Shown piece by piece: positions 34,410 through 43,034 of a stretch of DNA of 64,000 nucleotides. Within the stretch, counting starts at the first letter, position 1, and each line of letters begins with the position of its first letter. The notes under the pieces are model-generated. The model saw nothing but the letters and a program-made list of their open reading frames with translations. It searched no databases and was not told where the DNA came from. Source of the stretch: Sphingomonadales bacterium (GTDB taxonomy: Bacteria; Pseudomonadota; Alphaproteobacteria; Sphingomonadales; Sphingomonadaceae); contig JADKHG010000008.1 of the NCBI GenBank assembly GCA_016721875.1, forward strand, positions 71,400 to 135,399, read 5' to 3'. A program made the position numbers and the translations under genes.

Positions 34410-35545
34410 CAAACCATCTCCGCCAACACCGCCAGACATTCGCGCGCCAGCAGTTTGCAGCGCTCTGGTGACCAGCCGGCGTCGGGGTCGTTGTTGTTGA
34501 TTGTGTCCTTGAAGGGCATTTCCAGAGTCATGCTCACGCAGCCGTGTGACGGGCCAAAGCGTTCTGCCAACTGGTTGGTGGACATGGCGAGGTTCGCTTT
34601 GCCGGGGCCGGAAATCCCATAGCCCAGCTTGGTCTGGAAATCGGGGGTGCGTTCTGACAGGCGATTGATGAACGCGGTGTAGCGGTCGCCTTGCGCGTCG
34701 GTCCAGGACGGGATGCCTTCGAACCCTGCCATGAAGGCGGCGGGAATGGCTTCGTCGGCGTGGACGTCCATTGCCCAATGCACGCCGGTCGCATCCATGG
34801 CGTTGCGGATCGCCAAAACTTCAGGGCTGCGTTCGGCGCTGGGTTCGGCCCATTCGCGGTTGAGGTTGACGCCCGCATAGTTGGTTCGCAGGTGCCCGCG
34901 GCAGCTGCCGTCGGGGTTGACGTTGGGGACGATGTGCAACCGGCATTTCTGCAGCAGCACCCGCGTATGCGGGTCGCTGGGGTCGGTGAGCATATCGAGC
35001 GCGCCTTCCATCCACCATTCAGCCTGACTTTCGCCGGGATGTTGGCGCGCATAGAGCCACAACTGCGTTTCGCCCTCGCCCAATTCTAGGCAGTCAATGG
35101 GTTGCCCTTCGATGCTGTGGCCAAGGCAGCGATAATCGACGCCCTCAATTCCTGCGACTTCGGAAACAAGGTCGTGGTGCCGTTCCATGCTGTAGGGCGC
35201 GAAATAGGCAAACCAGACAAGGCCGCTGGTGCAGGTATAGCTTATGGTCAGCGTGCCGCCGTCGGCATCCTTGTCATAGCGGCTATCGGCCCGGCCCCAG
35301 CTGTCGCGGTCTTCGGAGACGCAGGCGCGGTAATCGGGCCAGCCGCCGGGATAGGCGCTGCCCTCCAATCCGGTGATGCGAAGGGTGAGGTCGCTGCCCG
35401 GTTCTGCTGCGACGCGGAAATGGAACCATTGCGCAAATTCCGATTCGCGGTCCTTGCGGATCGCCAGTTTTGCCTCTGTCCCATTGATTTCGTGGACAAT
35501 AATATTGCCGCTGTCGAACGCGGCGTTGATGTCGAAAATAGCCAT
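34409..35545 (-). CDS. M14-family carboxypeptidase, cytosolic CCP type
   Basis: A 378-residue zinc peptidase with no signal peptide. Residues 1-115 form the beta-rich N-domain seen in cytosolic carboxypeptidases (FDINAAFDSGNIIV, WFHFRVA). The catalytic domain has zinc ligands in ARQHPGESQAEWW and in MDVHADEAIPA, NVNPDGSCRGHLRTN, GVNLNREWAEP and the general-base Glu in MTLEMPFKD. Eukaryotic relatives remove glutamates from tubulin; bacterial substrates are unknown. The start MAIFDINA at 35545 is chosen by family. Followed with one-base overlap by a TonB-like protein gene. Confidence 0.9.
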   Translation of the reverse strand: MAIFDINAAFDSGNIIVHEINGTEAKLAIRKDRESEFAQWFHFRVAAEPGSDLTLRITGLEGSAYPGGWPDYRACVSEDRDSWGRADSRYDKDADGGTLTISYTCTSGLVWFAYFAPYSMERHHDLVSEVAGIEGVDYRCLGHSIEGQPIDCLELGEGETQLWLYARQHPGESQAEWWMEGALDMLTDPSDPHTRVLLQKCRLHIVPNVNPDGSCRGHLRTNYAGVNLNREWAEPSAERSPEVLAIRNAMDATGVHWAMDVHADEAIPAAFMAGFEGIPSWTDAQGDRYTAFINRLSERTPDFQTKLGYGISGPGKANLAMSTNQLAERFGPSHGCVSMTLEMPFKDTINNNDPDAGWSPERCKLLARECLAVLAEMV

Positions 35546-35604
35546 GCCGCGCGTTTTAGCGGCGTGGGCAAATAAATAAACCGGTGTGTGAACGAAAAGC
35601 GGGC

Positions 35605-36201
35605 TTAAGGCACCGTAACCGTCTGCCCCGATTCGCCCGGAAAATCCTTGAACAGGGCCGCAGCCAGTTTTGAAGCGGCAATTCCCGGTTGCGCGGCGGG
35701 GGAGGCGGCACCTGCGCTTTGCTGTGCCTTGCCTTCCCAAATCACCAGATTGTCGCTGCGGCGAATCAGGCGGACGTTCAATGTGGTATCGACGCGATCC
35801 TTGTTGCCCAAAGCGCCAAGATCAAAGCCCAGCCCGACGCCCAGGCCCGATCCGTAGCTGCCGGTCGATCCGCCAACCCCGACCGAAACCGGCGAGCGTT
35901 GCGGTGCTGCAGATTTGCGCACATCGACATTGACTTCAGCGATGATGTCGCTGCTGTCGAGCTTGTCCTTGTAGCCAACCCGCTGCATCTCGCGCCCGAC
36001 TGCCGCCAGATAGGGTGAAAGCGCAAGGCCATCGCCTGCCTTTGCGTCGCCTGCAGGGGTAACCATATAGCTGCCATTGCCATAGACCACGCCTTCGGCT
36101 GCGCGATGAAAACGGGTGACTTCGACAGGGCCGGTCGGCACCATGCAGGCGGACAGGGAGAGCGCGAGCGCTGCGGTGGCGAAAAGGCTGCGTAAATTCA
36201 T
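35605..36201 (-). CDS. DUF4136-family lipoprotein
   Basis: A 198-residue lipoprotein: signal MNLRSLFATAALALSLS, lipobox SACMV. The mature part has EVTRFHRA near the start, IIAEVNVDVRKS, a Gly/Ser-rich centre GVGGSTGSYGSGLGVGLGF and LNVRLIRRSDNLVIWEGKAQ, the layout of DUF4136 periplasmic lipoproteins. Function is unknown. It ends 59 bases before the M14 peptidase start and diverges from rpmJ. Confidence 0.8.
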   Translation of the reverse strand: MNLRSLFATAALALSLSACMVPTGPVEVTRFHRAAEGVVYGNGSYMVTPAGDAKAGDGLALSPYLAAVGREMQRVGYKDKLDSSDIIAEVNVDVRKSAAPQRSPVSVGVGGSTGSYGSGLGVGLGFDLGALGNKDRVDTTLNVRLIRRSDNLVIWEGKAQQSAGAASPAAQPGIAASKLAAALFKDFPGESGQTVTVP

Positions 36202-36242
36202 AAACTCTCTCTAAACCGGTGGGGCAAAAGCCGCAATGGCGC

Positions 36243-36271
36243 TTGACTTTATTTGACGTCTCCCATATCGG
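36243..36271 (+). promoter_or_regulatory. Candidate rpmJ promoter
   Basis: TTGACT (36243-36248) is followed after 17 bases by TATCGG (36266-36271). The expected transcript begins about 40 bases before the rpmJ ATG, and a good terminator follows the gene, so rpmJ looks monocistronic. Confidence 0.55.
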
Positions 36272-36318
36272 CGCGCCTTCATTTCCAGCATCATGCACAG
36301 ATAAAACGGGCCAAACCG

Positions 36319-36444
36319 ATGAAGATCGTCAATTCCTTGAAGTCCCTTAAGGGCCGCCACCGCGACAATCGCGTGATTCGCCGTCGTGGTCGCGTTTATG
36401 TGATCAACAAGACCAACCGTCGCTTCAAAGCCCGCCAGGGCTGA
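36319..36444 (+). CDS. rpmJ: 50S ribosomal protein L36
   Basis: A 41-residue basic ribosomal protein. The sequence KIVNSLKSLKGRHRDNRVI, with a terminal NKTNRRFKARQG, is typical of the alphaproteobacterial L36, which is encoded away from the spc operon and lacks the four zinc-binding Cys of the C+ form (no Cys at all here). It has its own candidate promoter and is followed by an intrinsic terminator at 36480-36511. Confidence 0.95.
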   Translation: MKIVNSLKSLKGRHRDNRVIRRRGRVYVINKTNRRFKARQG

Positions 36445-36479
36445 TTCGCCGGATTGATCGGCGCATGCGCGCCAGCAGC

Positions 36480-36511
36480 AACCGCCCCGGATTTCCGCGG
36501 GCGGTTTTTTG
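36480..36511 (+). terminator. Intrinsic terminator of rpmJ
   Basis: ACCGCCC-CGGATTTCCGC-GGGCGGT followed by TTTTT forms a GC-rich hairpin with a U tract, 36 bases after the rpmJ stop and 26 before the next gene's GTG. Confidence 0.85.
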
Positions 36512-36536
36512 CGTTTTACGCTAGGGTGCTTCTATT

Positions 36537-37145
36537 GTGAGCGAAATTACATCTGTCGTTTTCGATGTTGGCAAAGTGCTGGTGCAATGGAATTTGCGGC
36601 ACCTGTTCGCGAAGCTCATTGATGACAGAAACGAACTGGACTGGTTTCTTGCCAATGTTGTAACGCCAGAATGGCATTTCCAGCATGATGCCGGTCGGCC
36701 GTTGGCCGAGATGTTGTCGGAATTGAAAGCCGAATACCCTGCCTATGCAGCGTTGATCGACGCCTATGCGACGCGGTTTAACGAAACGATCCCTGGACCG
36801 GTACCGGGGTCATTCGAGATTGTCGAAGAACTGGCCGCGCACGGCGTGCCGTTATTTGCCATCACCAATTTCGGTGCGGAGTTCTGGGCGGCTTTTCGCC
36901 CGACCCAGCCGATCTTCGACCATTTCACTGACATCATTGTCTCGGGCGTTGAGAAACTGGTGAAGCCCGATCCGGCTATCTATCAACTCGCGCTTTCGCG
37001 TTTTGGTCTGGCCGAAGGTGAGGCGATCTTTATCGACGACAATCTGGCCAATGTGGAAGCCGCACGAGCCAATGGCTTTCACAGCCATCATTTCACCGAT
37101 GCGGGCAGCTTACGCAGCGAACTGGCGATACTCGGGCTTCTCTGA
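36537..37145 (+). CDS. HAD-superfamily phosphatase (YihX-like)
   Basis: A 202-residue haloacid-dehalogenase-fold hydrolase. Motif I is VVFDVGKVLVQWN, in which the second Asp of the usual DxD is Gly, as in YihX-type sugar phosphatases (FDLGNV). Motif II is FAITNFG, motif III the Lys in EKLVKPDPAIYQLA, motif IV FIDDNLANVEAA. The alpha-helical cap spans about residues 17-85 (C1 type). The start is GTG 36537, shortly after the rpmJ terminator. Substrate unknown; a hexose-1-phosphate would be in line with YihX. Confidence 0.85.
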   Translation: MSEITSVVFDVGKVLVQWNLRHLFAKLIDDRNELDWFLANVVTPEWHFQHDAGRPLAEMLSELKAEYPAYAALIDAYATRFNETIPGPVPGSFEIVEELAAHGVPLFAITNFGAEFWAAFRPTQPIFDHFTDIIVSGVEKLVKPDPAIYQLALSRFGLAEGEAIFIDDNLANVEAARANGFHSHHFTDAGSLRSELAILGLL

Positions 37146-37235
37146 CAAAAAGCGCGCCCCAGCCCCTTCCCATGCGCGCCAGATTGTGCTTAGGCCGCGT
37201 GCGAATCCGGCACAAGCGAAAGGACGCGCTCTCCC

Positions 37236-38444
37236 ATGAATATCCATGAATATCAGGCGAAAGAATTGCTCGCAAAATTCGGCGTTGCCGTGCCCAAAGG
37301 CATTGCCGCGTTGAGCGTTGAGGAAGCCGTTGCCGCTGCCAAGCAATTGCCCGGACCGCTTTATGTGGTGAAATCGCAGATTCATGCTGGTGGTCGTGGC
37401 AAGGGCAAGTTCAAGGAACTGGGCCCCGATGCAAAAGGCGGCGTTCGTCTTGCCAAGAGCATCGAGGAAGTCGAAGCCCATGCCACCGAAATGCTCGGCA
37501 ACACGCTGGTAACGATCCAGACTGGTCCTGAAGGAAAGCAGGTCAACCGTCTTTACATCACTGACGGCGCCGACATTAAGCAGGAATTCTACCTCGCGCT
37601 CCTCGTCGACCGCGCAACCAGCCGGATCGCGGTTGTCGCCTCGACCGAAGGCGGGATGAATATCGAGGATGTCGCCCACGACACCCCTGAGAAAATTCAC
37701 ACCATCACCATCGACCCCGCAACCGGCCTGCAACCGCATCATGGCCGCAGCGTTGCCAAGGCGCTGGGTCTGAGCGGTGATCTGGCTAAGCAGGCGGCAA
37801 AGGTGCTTTCGGGTCTCTATTCTGCCTTCCTTGGCACCGACGCCGAACAGATTGAAATCAATCCGCTCGCGGTGTGCGAAGGGGCTAATGGCGACGAACT
37901 GCTGGTGCTCGACGCCAAAGTCGGCTTCGACGGCAACGCCATGTTCCGCCACAAGGATCTGGCCGAGCTGCGCGACCTGACCGAAGAAGACCCCGCCGAA
38001 ATCGAAGCCAGCGAATATGACCTCGCCTACATCAAGCTCGACGGCAATATCGGCTGCATGGTCAACGGTGCCGGCCTTGCCATGGCTACGATGGACATCA
38101 TCAAGCTGAACGGCGAATTCCCCGCCAACTTCCTCGACGTCGGCGGCGGCGCCAACAAGGAAAAGGTCACCGCCGCGTTCAAGATCATCCTCAAGGATCC
38201 TGCGGTGAAGGGCATTCTCGTCAACATCTTCGGCGGGATCATGAAGTGCGACATCATCGCCGACGGGATCGTCGCGGCGGCGAAGGAAGTGAACCTGTCG
38301 GTTCCCTTGGTGGTCCGACTGGAAGGCACCAATGTGCAGCAGGGCAAGGACATCCTCGCCAATAGCGGCCTGCCGATTGTTGCCGCCAACGACCTTGGCG
38401 ATGCAGCCGCAAAGATTGTGGCCGAAGTGAGGAAGGCGGCGTGA
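37236..38444 (+). CDS. sucC: Succinyl-CoA synthetase beta subunit (ADP-forming)
   Basis: A 402-residue ATP-grasp subunit of the TCA-cycle enzyme. It starts MNIHEYQAKELLAKFGVAV and has KSQIHAGGRGKGKFKELG (ATP site), EINPLAVCE, LDAKVGFDGNAMFRHKDL, VDVGGGANKEKVTAAFKII-like DVGGGANKEKVTAAF and VVRLEGTNVQQGKDIL. Unusually, sucD is not the next gene: a palindromic repeat and etfBA follow. The alpha subunit must be encoded elsewhere, an arrangement seen in some sphingomonads. Confidence 0.96.
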   Translation: MNIHEYQAKELLAKFGVAVPKGIAALSVEEAVAAAKQLPGPLYVVKSQIHAGGRGKGKFKELGPDAKGGVRLAKSIEEVEAHATEMLGNTLVTIQTGPEGKQVNRLYITDGADIKQEFYLALLVDRATSRIAVVASTEGGMNIEDVAHDTPEKIHTITIDPATGLQPHHGRSVAKALGLSGDLAKQAAKVLSGLYSAFLGTDAEQIEINPLAVCEGANGDELLVLDAKVGFDGNAMFRHKDLAELRDLTEEDPAEIEASEYDLAYIKLDGNIGCMVNGAGLAMATMDIIKLNGEFPANFLDVGGGANKEKVTAAFKIILKDPAVKGILVNIFGGIMKCDIIADGIVAAAKEVNLSVPLVVRLEGTNVQQGKDILANSGLPIVAANDLGDAAAKIVAEVRKAA

Positions 38445-38450
38445 GGATTA

Positions 38451-38606
38451 TCCCTCTCCTTTGGGAGAGGGTTGCGCAGACTTGGCAACTTGTTGCCTAG
38501 TCCTAGCTGGGTGAGGGGATGCGCCGTCAATGGGGAAAAATCCCTCACCAACTCCAGCTAGGCGGCAAAGCCGCCAAGCTTCCATATCCTCTCCCACAGG
38601 AGAGGC
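38451..38606. repeat. Palindromic repeat between sucC and etfB
   Basis: CCCTCTCCTTTGGGAGAGGG at the left and CCTCTCCCACAGGAGAGG at the right, with inner TAGCTGGGTGAGGG / CCCTCACC...AGCTAGGCGG pairings and a GGCGGCAAAGCCGCC hairpin. It is a MITE-like unit of about 156 bases and fills most of the 258-base gap; no gene is visible in it. Confidence 0.65.
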
Positions 38607-38702
38607 GCGTCGCACTTGACGTTCACGTAAACGTCAAGCATAGGCGCAACAGTTTTCCGGCGGGTTTGCCCGCTGATCGAGTCGAGTAGGAAGGAAAGCA
38701 CA

Positions 38703-39446
38703 ATGAAGATCCTCGTCCCCGTAAAAAGGGTGATCGATTACAATGTGAAGCCGCGGGTAAAGCCGGATGGCACAGGCGTCGATCTGGCCAATGTGAAAAT
38801 GTCGATGAACCCCTTTGACGAGATTGCGGTCGAAGAAGCGATCCGCCTGAAGGAAAAGGGTGCAGCGAGCGAGATCATTGCGGTTTCGGTTGGTCCGGAA
38901 AAGGCGCAGGAAACGCTGCGCACCGCGCTCGCCATGGGTGCGGACCGTGCGATCCTTGTGGTTGCCGAAGATGTTGAGCCGCTGGGCGTGGCCAAGCTGC
39001 TGGCGAAGATTGTCGAGGAAGAAGCCCCCGGTCTTGTCATTTTGGGCAAGCAGGCGATTGACGACGACAGCAATCAGGTGGGTCAGATGCTCGCCGCGCT
39101 GACCGGCCGTCCGCAGGGCACTTTTGCTTCGAAGGTCGAAGTCTCTGGCGACAGTGTTGCGGTGACCCGCGAAGTCGATGGTGGTCTGGAAACGGTGTCG
39201 CTGAAGACCCCGGCGATCATCACCACTGACTTGCGTTTGAACGAACCGCGCTATGCGAGCTTGCCCAACATCATGAAGGCAAAGTCGAAGCCGTTGGCGC
39301 AGAAAACCCCTGCCGATTATGGCGTGGACGTCAGCCCGCGTCTTAAAACGCTGAAAGTCGCCGAACCACCAGTGCGCAGCGCCGGGATCAAGGTTGCCGA
39401 TGTGGATGCGCTTGTTGCCAAGCTTAAAGAAATGGGAGTCGCATGA
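38703..39446 (+). CDS. etfB: Electron transfer flavoprotein beta subunit
   Basis: A 247-residue subunit of the FAD/AMP heterodimer that passes electrons from acyl-CoA dehydrogenases to the quinone pool. Typical segments: KILVPVKRVIDYNVKPRVK, MNPFDEIAVEEAIRLKEKG, the AMP-binding GKQAIDDDSNQVGQMLAAL and a recognition-loop-containing RYASLPNIMKAKSKPL (the loop Lys is methylated by EtfB methyltransferase in some bacteria). AAGGAAAG lies upstream of the ATG. Its stop overlaps the etfA start. Confidence 0.97.
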   Translation: MKILVPVKRVIDYNVKPRVKPDGTGVDLANVKMSMNPFDEIAVEEAIRLKEKGAASEIIAVSVGPEKAQETLRTALAMGADRAILVVAEDVEPLGVAKLLAKIVEEEAPGLVILGKQAIDDDSNQVGQMLAALTGRPQGTFASKVEVSGDSVAVTREVDGGLETVSLKTPAIITTDLRLNEPRYASLPNIMKAKSKPLAQKTPADYGVDVSPRLKTLKVAEPPVRSAGIKVADVDALVAKLKEMGVA

Positions 39447-40375
39447 TGAAGACGCTCGTTTATGTCGAACATGACAATGCATCGATGAAGGATGCGACGC
39501 TTGCTGTCGTGACTGCCGCTTCGCAGCTTGGCGAAGTCCATGCACTGGTTGCCGGCCATAATTGCGGTGCTGTCGCCGATGCCGCTGCAAAGATCGCCGG
39601 CGTAGCGAAAGTGCACGTTGCCGATGATGCCGCTTATGCCAACCAGCTCGCCGAAAATGTCGGCCCGTTGGTCGCTGGCCTGATGGGTCATCATGATGCG
39701 GTGCTGTTCCCGGCAACCGCGCATGGCAAGAATATCGCCCCGCGCGTCGCAGCCCAGCTCGACGTGATGCAGATCAGTGATATCCTGTCGGTTGAAAGCG
39801 CTGACACCTTCACCCGCCCGATCTATGCCGGTAACGCGATTGCGACCGTGCAATCGTCGGATGCGAAGAAGGTGATCACCGTTCGCGGCACCGCCTTTGC
39901 CAAGGCCGACCCCAATGGTGGCAGTGCTGCCATCGAAGCCGTCAGCGGCCCGGGCGATGCCGGCACATCCAGCTTCGTTGGCGCCGAGATCGTCAAGCTG
40001 GAGCGTCCCGAACTGACCAGCGCCAAGATCATCGTCTCGGGTGGTCGCGCGCTCAAGGACGGGCCGACCTTCGAAGCCACGATCTTCCCGCTGGCCGACA
40101 AGCTCGGCGCCGCCGTCGGCGCATCGCGCGCTGCGGTCGATGCGGGCTATGTGCCCAACGACTATCAGGTCGGCCAGACCGGCAAGATCGTCGCCCCCGA
40201 AGTCTATATCGCGGTCGGCATCTCGGGCGCGATCCAGCACTTGGCAGGCATGAAGGATTCCAAAACCATCATCGCCATCAACAAGGACGAAGACGCCCCG
40301 ATCTTCCAGGTCGCCGATATCGGTCTGGTGGCTGACTTGTTCAACGCCGTGCCGGAGCTGACTTCAAAGCTCTAA
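39443..40375 (+). CDS. etfA: Electron transfer flavoprotein alpha subunit
   Basis: A 310-residue FAD-binding subunit. N-terminal MKTLVYVEHDNASMKD, then the C-terminal FAD domain with IIVSGGRALKDGPTFE, GAAVGASRAAVDAGYVPNDYQVGQTGKIV, LYIAVGISGAIQH-like YIAVGISGAIQHLAGM, and INKDEDAPIFQVADIGLVAD. Two adjacent ATG codons (39443, 39446) are possible starts; the first overlaps the etfB stop as ATGA. A terminator follows at 40397. No etf-ubiquinone oxidoreductase is in the window. Confidence 0.97.
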   Translation: MMKTLVYVEHDNASMKDATLAVVTAASQLGEVHALVAGHNCGAVADAAAKIAGVAKVHVADDAAYANQLAENVGPLVAGLMGHHDAVLFPATAHGKNIAPRVAAQLDVMQISDILSVESADTFTRPIYAGNAIATVQSSDAKKVITVRGTAFAKADPNGGSAAIEAVSGPGDAGTSSFVGAEIVKLERPELTSAKIIVSGGRALKDGPTFEATIFPLADKLGAAVGASRAAVDAGYVPNDYQVGQTGKIVAPEVYIAVGISGAIQHLAGMKDSKTIIAINKDEDAPIFQVADIGLVADLFNAVPELTSKL

Positions 40376-40396
40376 ACGAGCACGTTCGATCCAATG

Positions 40397-40427
40397 CAAA
40401 GGGCGGCCAGAGATGATCGCCCTTTTT
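40397..40427. terminator. Intrinsic terminator between etfA and the converging outer-membrane gene
   Basis: AAAGGGCG-GCCAGAGATGAT-CGCCCTTTTT forms a stem with A-run and T-run on opposite sides, so it can work in both directions, serving etfA (+) and the gene ending at 40439 (-). Confidence 0.8.
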
Positions 40428-40438
40428 GCTTTGGCGCG

Positions 40439-41548
40439 TCAAAACCCTGTCGACACCGTCAGCGCCAGCCCACTTCCCGGCTCGACCTTTCCGGCGACAC
40501 GTTGCCGCCAGTCGAGGCGGAGGTCGAAATTGGCCAGGCCTGTGTCGATCTTTGTGGTCAGCGTCGGGCCGATGTCGAGCCGATAGCTTTCGCTCTGCCC
40601 GCCCGCCCATGCGCCGATGCCACCGCGCAGTGGTGCGGGTTGGGGGCTTGGCAGGGCATGAGTCACGCGCGTTTGCGCATCGAAAAAGTCGCCACCGTCC
40701 TTACCACTGACCCAGCCTGCCTGACCATACGCATAAAGAGCGAAACCCGCTGGCAGAGGCTTGTCGTCAACCCCCGCCGCTGCAAATGCGGCAAAGCGGT
40801 CAGGGCCACCCAAACGGACACGACGTTCCGCCGCCAGCATCACAGGGCTGCCCGCAATGCGTTGCCAGCGCAGCCCGAAGGCCGCTTCCTTTTCGTTTCC
40901 GTCGGGGGTGATCGAAAAACGGGTGAACAGCGCAAGGCCTCGATCGACCGCTCCTGCCAGATCATAACCGGCGATCAGTGCGCTTTGGCTGCCTCCATAT
41001 TGGCCTTCGGGTGCCAGTGCGGCACTGCCGCTGCCTGCGCGCCAGAAGCTGTAGCCATACAGCGAATATCGCCTTTGGGTTGCAGGGGTAGCGGCGGGAG
41101 CAGCGGTGGCGGCAGGTGCGAAACTCCCCCCGGACCCGACCTTCCCCTCAAGGGCAAGAGCGCGGCTGGGCAGGGTGGCCTCTGAAGCGCTCAAGGAGTT
41201 TTCCGCCGCTGCGACCCAAGGCGGCGGTTGAAACCCGGAAGGCGGGTCCCCGGCCGTCCAGGGTCGTACGGCCAGAGAAGGGGTGAAAGGTGCGATCAAG
41301 CGATGGTGCGTGGACGGACCATCGAGAGATCGCAGGGCGAAGCGAGGTGTGGTCTGCGCTATGCCTAGCTCTGGCAAATGCGCTGCGATGTGCGCGTTCG
41401 ACTGCGGTTGTGCTCGCGGTACGGGATCACGGTTTGTGGCGTGTGCAGTCTCGACACCATTGTTGGTTACCGGAACAATCCGCGCCGCGATCCAACCGGC
41501 GACCACCAGCCCGATAAATCCCAATGCTTTGCCGCGATGCCTAGCCAT
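40439..41548 (-). CDS. Exported/outer-membrane beta-barrel-like partner of the NfrB-type glycosyltransferase
   Basis: A 369-residue protein with an N-terminal hydrophobic segment (ALGFIGLVVAGWIAARIV), a Pro/Ala-rich linker of about 110 residues, and a C-terminal half (from about residue 155) of alternating strands ending in SGLALTVSTGF, with a terminal Phe as in outer-membrane barrels. Strand-like pieces include YSLYGYSFWRAG, GLALFTRFSITPDG and FDLRLDWRQRV. The position, overlapping the glycosyltransferase gene by eight bases, fits the NfrA/BcsC-type outer-membrane partner of glycan synthases, although it has no TPR repeats. Function inferred from context. Confidence 0.65.
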   Translation of the reverse strand: MARHRGKALGFIGLVVAGWIAARIVPVTNNGVETAHATNRDPVPRAQPQSNAHIAAHLPELGIAQTTPRFALRSLDGPSTHHRLIAPFTPSLAVRPWTAGDPPSGFQPPPWVAAAENSLSASEATLPSRALALEGKVGSGGSFAPAATAAPAATPATQRRYSLYGYSFWRAGSGSAALAPEGQYGGSQSALIAGYDLAGAVDRGLALFTRFSITPDGNEKEAAFGLRWQRIAGSPVMLAAERRVRLGGPDRFAAFAAAGVDDKPLPAGFALYAYGQAGWVSGKDGGDFFDAQTRVTHALPSPQPAPLRGGIGAWAGGQSESYRLDIGPTLTTKIDTGLANFDLRLDWRQRVAGKVEPGSGLALTVSTGF

Positions 41549-42959
41549 CGCGCGCCACCTGACTTGGGAAGTTGCTGTGGTTGGTCTTGTCCCACGCCAA
41601 TACTCCGCCTTTCATGTGCAGCAGATATTGCCAGCAGGCACGGCGCGCGGCCATGATCGCGATGATGTTGGCGATGATGGTGCGCGGAATGGATCGCAAC
41701 GCTTCGCGCGAGCCATATAGCCGACCGACAAAAGCAGCGCGGACCGCCAGTCGCCAAAGCAGCATGCAGCCATTGGCCAGCAACAGACCTCGGATGAGTG
41801 GGGAATAGGCGGGAAACACAACTTGCCCGGCAGCTTTGCCGAGCATCAGCAAGGCAGTCAGTATGATGCACAGATAGGCGGTCAGCAACACAAGCGCCGC
41901 GAGCGGAGCTTTGCGGTCGCGCAGTCGCATCCAGAACTCGGCCCATCCGCCTTCCCAACCCAGCCGATCCCAGCCAGCCAACGCAATCCCGATGGTCCAG
42001 CGCGCCTTTTGCCGGACGGCAGTGTCGAGCCGGTCCGGAAAACAGGCTCGCGTTGCGACAAGGTCACCACATTCGTCGTGGATCGCTGCAAAAATCACCT
42101 TGCCCCGGTCGCGACCAATGGCGAGGCCCAGCTCATAATCCTCGGTCAGGCTTTCCGGATCAAAGGGGTTGCCGCCGCGCGCCAAGGCGATACGCCCGAT
42201 CTGGTTGCGTTCGATGGCGCAGCCGACGCCAGCCAGCGGAACCGCTGCACCGATGGCCTCTCGCACCACCAGCGACTTGCCATGCGCTTCGGCAAATTCA
42301 TCGGCATAATGCCCGCTGATCCATGCCGAGGATTTCAGGCTGACTGGAACGACCGGCAATTGAACCGCCGATCCTTTCTCGATAAGATAATCATAAAGCT
42401 GCAGTTCGTCCGGATGAACGCAGTCTTCGGCATCGTGCAGGATGAGAGCTTTGAACTTGTAACCTCCGGCGAGCTCATCGGACAGCAGTGCGCGCCACAG
42501 CCGGTTCAGGCAGTCAGCCTTGGTGGTTGGCCCCGGCTTATCGCACAAGACCAGTCGTATCGAGTCCGATCCCTTAGCTGCCTTCAACGCCGAACGGATA
42601 GACGCCGCATCATTCGGATAACAGCCGACATAGATTCGGAATATGGTGTCTTTGTCAGACCAGCTGTTGCGGCACTGCCCGATCATAGCGCCGATAACTT
42701 CGGCTTCTTGCCAAGCGGCGACAAAAACGGCCATCATGCCGGGGTTTTTGGGCCGCGACAGCTCGTGCGCGCGCATCGGCGGCTTGTTGCGGTAGCGCGC
42801 GGCCCAGCGATACGCCGTCCTGCCAATCCAGATCAGGTCAACGAGCAGGTCATCCAATGCGCCGACGAGGAACCAGACCGCACTGAACAGCAACAGCTCG
42901 GTCTGGCAATCAAGCATGATTTGCCAGAAGATCTGCAATTTTGGCGGGTCTATAAGCAC
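41541..42959 (-). CDS. Family-2 glycosyltransferase, NfrB-like
   Basis: A 472-residue inner-membrane processive-type glycosyltransferase. There is a membrane segment at about residues 22-45, then a GT2 domain with MMAVFVAAWQEAEVIGAMI, GCYPNDAAS, KPGPTTKADCLNRLW, the LILHDAEDCVHPDEL acidic motif, LTEDYELGLAIG and VRQKARWTIGIALAGWDRLGW (a Q/RxxRW-type motif), three further membrane segments, and a terminal AWDKTNHSNFP typical of NfrB-like proteins. E. coli NfrB also has a c-di-GMP-binding C-terminal part; here it is absent. The start is GTG 42959 with GGGAG upstream. Probably exports a surface glycan with the overlapping downstream gene. Confidence 0.8.
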   Translation of the reverse strand: MLIDPPKLQIFWQIMLDCQTELLLFSAVWFLVGALDDLLVDLIWIGRTAYRWAARYRNKPPMRAHELSRPKNPGMMAVFVAAWQEAEVIGAMIGQCRNSWSDKDTIFRIYVGCYPNDAASIRSALKAAKGSDSIRLVLCDKPGPTTKADCLNRLWRALLSDELAGGYKFKALILHDAEDCVHPDELQLYDYLIEKGSAVQLPVVPVSLKSSAWISGHYADEFAEAHGKSLVVREAIGAAVPLAGVGCAIERNQIGRIALARGGNPFDPESLTEDYELGLAIGRDRGKVIFAAIHDECGDLVATRACFPDRLDTAVRQKARWTIGIALAGWDRLGWEGGWAEFWMRLRDRKAPLAALVLLTAYLCIILTALLMLGKAAGQVVFPAYSPLIRGLLLANGCMLLWRLAVRAAFVGRLYGSREALRSIPRTIIANIIAIMAARRACWQYLLHMKGGVLAWDKTNHSNFPSQVARDG

Positions 42960-43034
42960 GCAATAGTCTCCCGTTCAGGGAATCAACCCCTTTTGGAAAA
43001 TCAGAACACTCATGTTGTTGGTTCTACGGAGGGC

